A stretch of DNA of 64,000 nucleotides, from contig JBHZQV010000022.1 in NCBI GenBank assembly GCA_042867185.1, forward strand, positions 10,935 through 74,934. The letters run 5' to 3'. Both the position numbers and the translations under genes were made by a program. This DNA comes from Xylophilus sp042867185. Its GTDB lineage: Bacteria > Pseudomonadota > Gammaproteobacteria > Burkholderiales > Burkholderiaceae_C. The stretch's first letter is position 1, and each line of letters starts with the position of its first letter. The notes beneath the pieces are model-generated. The model saw only the letters and a program-made list of their open reading frames with translations, did no database searches and was not told where the DNA came from. This document shows positions 59,915-64,000 of the stretch, piece by piece.

Positions 59915-60064
59915 CCTTCGTCTTCTTCCTACGCTGCCCGGATCGACCGATGTCCTTCCGGGCATTTTTTCGTCTTCTCTTTTTATATACCGGCGGCCAG
60001 ACTCGGCCGACGTCTCGACATGGTTGCGCCGATTGGCGCAAAATGCGCCTTTCAGGAGATCGAT

Positions 60065-60379
60065 ATGGCGACCACCGCATTTTCGTCCGTCAAGCTTCCC
60101 GGGACCCTCGTCGAGAAAGCCCGCCAGGCCGCCCAGCCCATGCGCCGCTCGGTCGCCAGTCAGATCGAGTATTGGGCGACGTTGGGGCAGGTGGTGGAAC
60201 ATACCGGCCTGAGCGTGCAGGAGGCCCGGGCCGCAATCGAACACTACGAACGCGCAGGCTCTGTACCTGAGCCGCATTCGGTGGACGAGCTGACTGCCCG
60301 TTTGCTGACGGCCCAGACACGCGGCACGCTGGCCCAGCGGGTACGCGAGGTCGTACAGGACAACAGCGTACGCGGCTGA
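60065..60379 (+). CDS. ParD-like antitoxin
   Basis: 104 residues. FSSVKLPGTLVEKARQAAQP and MRRSVASQIEYWATLGQVVE are the ribbon-helix-helix-like region of ParD-like (TA_antitoxin) proteins. The C-terminal half (SVDELTARLLTAQTRGTLAQ, RVREVV) is a helical neutralising tail. In related genomes, as I recall, this antitoxin precedes a zeta-type AAA kinase toxin. Here only a short toxin-like remnant follows, so the antitoxin appears to be an orphan. It may also autorepress its promoter in 59915-60064. Confidence 0.8.
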   Translation: MATTAFSSVKLPGTLVEKARQAAQPMRRSVASQIEYWATLGQVVEHTGLSVQEARAAIEHYERAGSVPEPHSVDELTARLLTAQTRGTLAQRVREVVQDNSVRG

Positions 60380-60583
60380 GTGCGGCATGGCAGCTTCTGG
60401 CACTGCACCACCGCGCTGGTTCCACCTGCTGGCAGGGTGATAGCCGACACGGCCTACCTGTACGACGCACGCGACGTGGCCGATGGCGGTCCACACCTAG
60501 TCGCCGTGCGCACGTCGGCGGGCGCCACCCTGGTGGATGCGCCTTTGCCGCCATGGGCGCGGACGGTGCTGGCCCTGCCCTGA
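60380..60583 (+). pseudogene. Zeta-like toxin remnant (C-terminal end only)
   Basis: A 67-codon frame opening with GTG directly after the antitoxin stop. Its last ~48 residues, RVIADTAYLYDARDVADGGP then HLVAVRTSAGATLVDAP, look like the end of zeta-type toxins, where a phrase such as ADTAFLYDN precedes a short strand. The P-loop and kinase core that should come first are missing, implying an internal deletion. Identification is by pattern memory and is tentative. Confidence 0.45.
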
Positions 60584-60602
60584 TCCGCAGGGGTCTCCAG
60601 CG

Positions 60603-61208
60603 TCAGGGCAGCATGCGCCGCAGCACCGGCTCCTTGTCCAGGAACTGGTGCTTCAGCGCGCCGGCCAGGTGCAGGAAGAACAGGGCGTACAGCACATAGG
60701 CGCCGGCGCTGTGCATCCAGCCGAAGAGGTCGTGCAGCGCCTCCTTGTCGTCGGAGGCGGCCACCTTCTGCGCAATGAAGCCGATGCGCGGCCATTCGAA
60801 GGTGCCGAACCAGTACATCGGATGCGCCGCCGCGTCCTTCCAGGCCGAGTCGTGCAGCCAGCCCGAGAGCGGCATCCACAGCATCACGCCGTAGAGCAGC
60901 AGATGCACCGCATGGGCCGACCAGCGCTCCCAGCGCGGGTAGGCGGCCGGCAGCGGCGGCGCGGGATGCGACAGGCGCCACAGCAGCCGCAGCAGCACCA
61001 GGCCCAGCACGGTCACGCCGATGGACTTGTGGGTGTCGAACACCGGGCGCACCAGCCCGTCCGGGAACCACTCCACCGTCAGCATCAGCACGACGTTGAC
61101 CAGCATCAGCAGCGCGATCAGCCAGTGGAAGACGATCGCGACGCGGGTGTAGCGCGGCATGGCGGAGGGGGCGGTAGTGGCGGCGGGCGCGGGGGAGCGG
61201 GGGTGCAT
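60603..61208 (-). CDS. Cytochrome b561
   Basis: 201 residues from ATG 61208. MPRYTRVAIVFHWLIALLML is the typical cytochrome b561 start. Four TM helices carry heme-ligand histidines (FHWL, DTHKSIGV, AHAVHLLLY, LHDLFGWMHS, FLHLAGALKHQF). It is a di-heme inner-membrane protein that oxidises quinol or moves electrons to superoxide or periplasmic acceptors. Not linked to a PepSY gene, unlike the copy at 53897. Convergent with the toxin remnant. Confidence 0.92.
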   Translation of the reverse strand: MHPRSPAPAATTAPSAMPRYTRVAIVFHWLIALLMLVNVVLMLTVEWFPDGLVRPVFDTHKSIGVTVLGLVLLRLLWRLSHPAPPLPAAYPRWERWSAHAVHLLLYGVMLWMPLSGWLHDSAWKDAAAHPMYWFGTFEWPRIGFIAQKVAASDDKEALHDLFGWMHSAGAYVLYALFFLHLAGALKHQFLDKEPVLRRMLP

Positions 61209-61504
61209 GGCTGGGCAATATAGGGCCTGCGGGGCGGCTTGACGAGCCCGGCGGCCCGGCGGCGGCATTACACGTGCTTGACATGCGGTGGCTACGATCG
61301 GCCGGGGTGCCGCATTGCGTGGCCGATGGGCGCGTCGTGCGGCGCCGGGTCGCAGGGGTGCGACATCCGCCCGGCCGCGCCCCGCGTACTGCAGGGCAGG
61401 GCGTTGCGACCCGTCGGCCTTCTCCCGGCACGCGCCCGTACCCGCGTCCGCGCACCGCCGTTCCCGCCCCTGTCCGACCGATCGCCACCCCGCCCACCAC
61501 CGAG

Positions 61505-62986
61505 ATGCCGCCCGATTCCTCCCTGCACGATGCCCGCCTGCGGGCCACGCCGTACCTGCCGGGCTGGCGCACGCCGCTGCCGAGCGTGCTGATCCACGGC
61601 GGCGCGCTGGTGCTGTGGGGCATCCTGTTCTGCATGGCGTTCGCCGTCGGCGGCGTGCTGGCGTGGTCGGTGGGCGTGGTGTACGTGGTCTACGACACGG
61701 TGCTGCTCGCCTTCGTCGGCTGGCGCACCTGGGACCTGCTGCGGCCGGCGGCGGCGGTGCTGGCGCCCACGGCCGGCACCGCGCCGCCGGCCGCCGTGCG
61801 CACCAGCGTCGGCGTGCTGGTCGCCGCGCACAACGAGGCCGGCGCCCTGCCGCTCACGATCGCCGCGCTGTTGGCGCAGACCGATCCGCCCGAGCAGATC
61901 ATGGTGGTGGACGACGGCTCCACCGACGGCACGGCCGACCTGCTGGTGCGCCACTACGGCCTGGCCCTGCCGGCGCCCGGCACGGTGGGGCGGCCCGGCC
62001 TCGCCTACCCCACCCTGCGCTGGCTCGCCCTGCCGCACAGCGGCAAGGCCCGCGCCCTCAATGCCGCCCTGCCGCGCGCCGGAACCGACGTGGTGCTGAC
62101 GGTCGACGGCGACACCCTGCTGGCGCCCACCGCGCTGGCCGCGATGCGCCAGGCCTTCGCGGCCGAGCCGGGGCTGGTGGCGGCCACCGGCGTCATCGTG
62201 CCGGTGTGCGGGCCGTCGTTCTCGGGCCGGGTGTTCCAGTGGTTCCAGACGTACGAGTACATCCGCAACTTCCTCTCGCGCCATGCCTGGATGCGGATGG
62301 ACAGCCTGCTGCTGGTCTCGGGCGCCTTCGCCGGCTACCGGCGCAGCGCGTTGCTGGCCGTGGGCGGCTTCGACCCCGACAGCATGGTCGAGGACTACGA
62401 GCTGACCCACCGCCTGCGCCGCCACGCGGTGGCCCACCGCCTGCCCTGGACGGTGCGGGTGCTGGGCACCGCCTGCGCCCGCACCGACGCGCCCGGCAGC
62501 ATCGGCGCCTTCCTCGGCCAGCGGCGCCGCTGGTTCGGCGGCTTCCTGCAGACCCAGTGGCACTACCGCGACATGGTCGGCGACCGGCGCTACGGCTGGC
62601 TGGGCCTGCTGATGCTGCCGGTGAAGGCCTTCGACACGCTGCAGCCGCTCTACGGCCTCACCGCGTTCTTCCTGCTGGCCTACTACCTGGCCGCGGGCCG
62701 GCTCGGCCTGCTGGGCGCGGCGGCCGGCGTGATCGGCATCAAGCTGGCGATCGACCTGGCCTTCCACCTCTGGTCGATCCGGCTCTACCGCCGCTGGGTG
62801 GGCGACACCGCGCCGGCCAGCCTGGCGCAGGGGCTGCTGGCGGCGCTGGCGGAGCCCTTCACTTTTCAGCTGTTGCGCCACACCGGGGCGGCGCTGGGCT
62901 GGGTGTCCTTCCTCACCCGCCGGCGGCGCTGGGGGGTGCAGCACCGGGTGGGCGTGGTGGCGCCGCGCGGCGGGGATGCGCCTTAA
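61505..62986 (+). CDS. Processive family 2 glycosyltransferase (PgaC/BcsA-like)
   Basis: 493 residues from ATG 61505; the frame is open to 61274 but the upstream part is unlike a protein. N-terminal TM pair (about 28-65), a GT-A domain with VVDDGSTDGTADLL, VVLTVDGDTLL and the acceptor EDYEL, then GQRRRWFGGF (the QxxRW motif of processive synthases), and C-terminal TM helices. It would polymerise a surface polysaccharide such as poly-N-acetylglucosamine or a related glycan at the inner membrane. No partner export genes are nearby. Confidence 0.88.
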   Translation: MPPDSSLHDARLRATPYLPGWRTPLPSVLIHGGALVLWGILFCMAFAVGGVLAWSVGVVYVVYDTVLLAFVGWRTWDLLRPAAAVLAPTAGTAPPAAVRTSVGVLVAAHNEAGALPLTIAALLAQTDPPEQIMVVDDGSTDGTADLLVRHYGLALPAPGTVGRPGLAYPTLRWLALPHSGKARALNAALPRAGTDVVLTVDGDTLLAPTALAAMRQAFAAEPGLVAATGVIVPVCGPSFSGRVFQWFQTYEYIRNFLSRHAWMRMDSLLLVSGAFAGYRRSALLAVGGFDPDSMVEDYELTHRLRRHAVAHRLPWTVRVLGTACARTDAPGSIGAFLGQRRRWFGGFLQTQWHYRDMVGDRRYGWLGLLMLPVKAFDTLQPLYGLTAFFLLAYYLAAGRLGLLGAAAGVIGIKLAIDLAFHLWSIRLYRRWVGDTAPASLAQGLLAALAEPFTFQLLRHTGAALGWVSFLTRRRRWGVQHRVGVVAPRGGDAP

Positions 62987-62999
62987 GATGCACTGCGCT

Positions 63000-63066
63000 T
63001 TCTCCAGGGGAAAGCGCCTGCAGCCGGCGTCCTACGACGGCCATAAGCTATTAAAACCGTAGCAAC
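63000..63066 (-). repeat. Palindromic repeat family B, copy 7
   Basis: Reverse complement: GCTACGGTTTTAATAGC, TTATGGCCGTCG, GACGCCGGCTGCAGGCGCTTTCC. Closely similar to 35771-35839. It fills the gap between the convergent glycosyltransferase and peptidase genes. Confidence 0.75.
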
Positions 63067-63075
63067 GCCTCGGGC

Positions 63076-63894
63076 CTACCAGCTCAGCGGATTCACCCGG
63101 TAGAAGCGCCCCAGTTCGCCGAACAGCGCCGGCTGCTCGGCGGCCAGTTGCACCGGCCGCTCGAAGAAGGTCTCGGTGGCCACGGCGAAGAACTCGGCCG
63201 GGTCGGTGGCGCCGTAGGGGTCGAGCAGGGTGGGCTCGGCGCGCGCCACCTGGCCTTGCAGCAGCAGGAAGCTGGCGCCCAGCACCGCCGCCCAGCGGGC
63301 GCGGCGGGCACGGCCGGGCAAGGGCGGCGCGCCGTTGGCCCGGCCTTTTTCCTGGTCCCACTGGTGGGCGAATTCGTGCACCACCACGTTGTGGCCGTCG
63401 GCCGGGTCGGCCGCGCCGGCCAGCACGTCGCTCCACGACAGGATGACCTGGCCCTCGCTCCAGGATTCGCCCGCGAGTGCACGGCGCTGGTCCTGCAGCA
63501 CGCCGCTGCCGTCGGCATGCACCCGGTCGACCACGAAAGCGCCGGGGTAGAGCAGGATCTGGCGCAGATTCGGAAAGTAGTGGTCGCGCCGGTTCAGCAG
63601 CAGCAGGCAGGCCTGGGCGGCCACGGTGACCCGCATCTCGTCGGTGACGACCAGGCCGCCACAGCCGATGAAGGGTTTCTCGGCCAGGAACACCTGGATA
63701 TGGCGCTTCAACTGCAACTGCAGGTCGGCCGGCAACCGCCGGAAGCCGGGCACCCGCCGCCGCAGGATCAGCCGCCAGGTCTCCGGAAACGGGCGCCGCC
63801 GCAGCCGGGCGCGGCGCAGCGCGGTCCACACCGGGGGCACCAGCAGGGCCGACAGGCAGACGATGGCCAGGGACGAGAGCAGCAGCAGGGCCAT
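63076..63894 (-). CDS. MtfA-like M90 zinc peptidase
   Basis: 272 residues from ATG 63894. One N-terminal TM helix (MALLLLSSLAIVCLSALLVP) and then the M90 domain: RLPADLQLQLKRHIQVFLAE, FIGCGGLVVTDEMRVTVAAQ and the zinc motif VVHEFAHQWDQEKG, with a downstream Glu in FAVATETFFERP. MtfA in E. coli binds the Mlc repressor and has aminopeptidase activity; the membrane anchor here is as in many betaproteobacterial homologues. The region upstream (63895-64000) shows no further gene. Confidence 0.9.
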   Translation of the reverse strand: MALLLLSSLAIVCLSALLVPPVWTALRRARLRRRPFPETWRLILRRRVPGFRRLPADLQLQLKRHIQVFLAEKPFIGCGGLVVTDEMRVTVAAQACLLLLNRRDHYFPNLRQILLYPGAFVVDRVHADGSGVLQDQRRALAGESWSEGQVILSWSDVLAGAADPADGHNVVVHEFAHQWDQEKGRANGAPPLPGRARRARWAAVLGASFLLLQGQVARAEPTLLDPYGATDPAEFFAVATETFFERPVQLAAEQPALFGELGRFYRVNPLSW

Positions 63895-64000
63895 GGCGCG
63901 CTTTGCAGGGTGAGAGGAACCCTCTAGCTGTGAAGGTTCAATAGGTTGTATCCGGTGTTCATCCGGACTGGGTTTGAGAGACTGGAAGTCGCCAAACACC

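Noticed and set aside
61274..61504. Longer N-terminus of the processive glycosyltransferase
   Set aside because: The upstream residues are Arg/Pro-rich and unlike the family; ATG 61505 directly precedes the expected N-terminal TM pair.
1..64000. CRISPR array, rRNA, tRNA or intact IS element
   Set aside because: No regularly spaced repeats, no recognisable RNA gene sequence and no transposase frame were found by reading.

Overview
The window is about 70% G+C, densely coded, and reads as a chromosome segment of a betaproteobacterium of the Comamonadaceae, most likely a plant-associated one (Xylophilus/Acidovorax/Variovorax-like). This rests on gene orders typical of the family (lptD-surA-rsmA, DUF3649-PepSY-DUF3325), on two dispersed repeat families, and on plant-interaction genes: a GH28 polygalacturonase and a XopB/HopD1-like type III effector preceded by a perfect hrp_II/PIP box. 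No rRNA, tRNA, CRISPR array or intact insertion sequence was seen.

Layout. 1-0.8 kb: 3' end of an FAD-linked oxidase. 0.9-4.1 kb: a leftward iron-uptake accessory operon (DUF4198, DUF3649, PepSY, DUF3325), divergent from an orphan GAF histidine kinase (4.4-5.6 kb). 5.6-8.3 kb: a small hypothetical gene and a TonB-dependent siderophore receptor. 8.5-18.1 kb: a ten-gene leftward operon holding an NMT1/THI5-type ABC importer plus SDR, aminotransferase, alpha/beta hydrolase, M20 amidohydrolase, class II aldolase and bicupin. It is divergent from a GntR/FCD regulator (18.4-19.1 kb) and is followed by an LLM flavin monooxygenase. I read it as uptake and catabolism of a small N-containing, possibly heterocyclic, compound. 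20.8-24.1 kb: a Tat-exported FAD oxidoreductase and a membrane-bound spermidine-synthase-like protein. 24.1-31.3 kb: a type I restriction-modification island (hsdR, DUF3800, hsdS, hsdM), then a small membrane protein and the polygalacturonase. 34-37 kb: DUF350, DUF4178 and SPFH-SHOCT genes. These probably form one polyamine/membrane-stress operon with the 20.8-24.1 kb pair, now split by the island.

37.1-39.5 kb: maeB. 39.7-40.6 kb: a secreted barnase-type RNase with its barstar. 41-46 kb: rsmA-surA-lptD, divergent from amgK-rsmE (46-47.9 kb). 48-50.3 kb: the effector. 50.4-54.5 kb: a second iron locus (siderophore receptor, PiuC-like dioxygenase, PepSY, cytochrome b561). 54.7-64 kb: metabolic and envelope genes (GMC oxidoreductase, two glycosyltransferases, esterase-like phytase, a ParD-like antitoxin beside a toxin remnant, cytochrome b561, MtfA-like peptidase).

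The strongest non-standard signals are four. (1) The effector promoter: TTCG-N16-TTCG, 32 nt, then TACATT. (2) A roughly 85-100 bp structured element found six times, five of them starting within 10 nt after a stop codon and all in sense; one copy has become the N-terminus of the M20 hydrolase. (3) A second palindromic repeat family, copies of which appear inside the reading frames of the FAD oxidoreductase and probably hsdR. (4) The ten-gene uptake/catabolic operon with candidate GntR sites.
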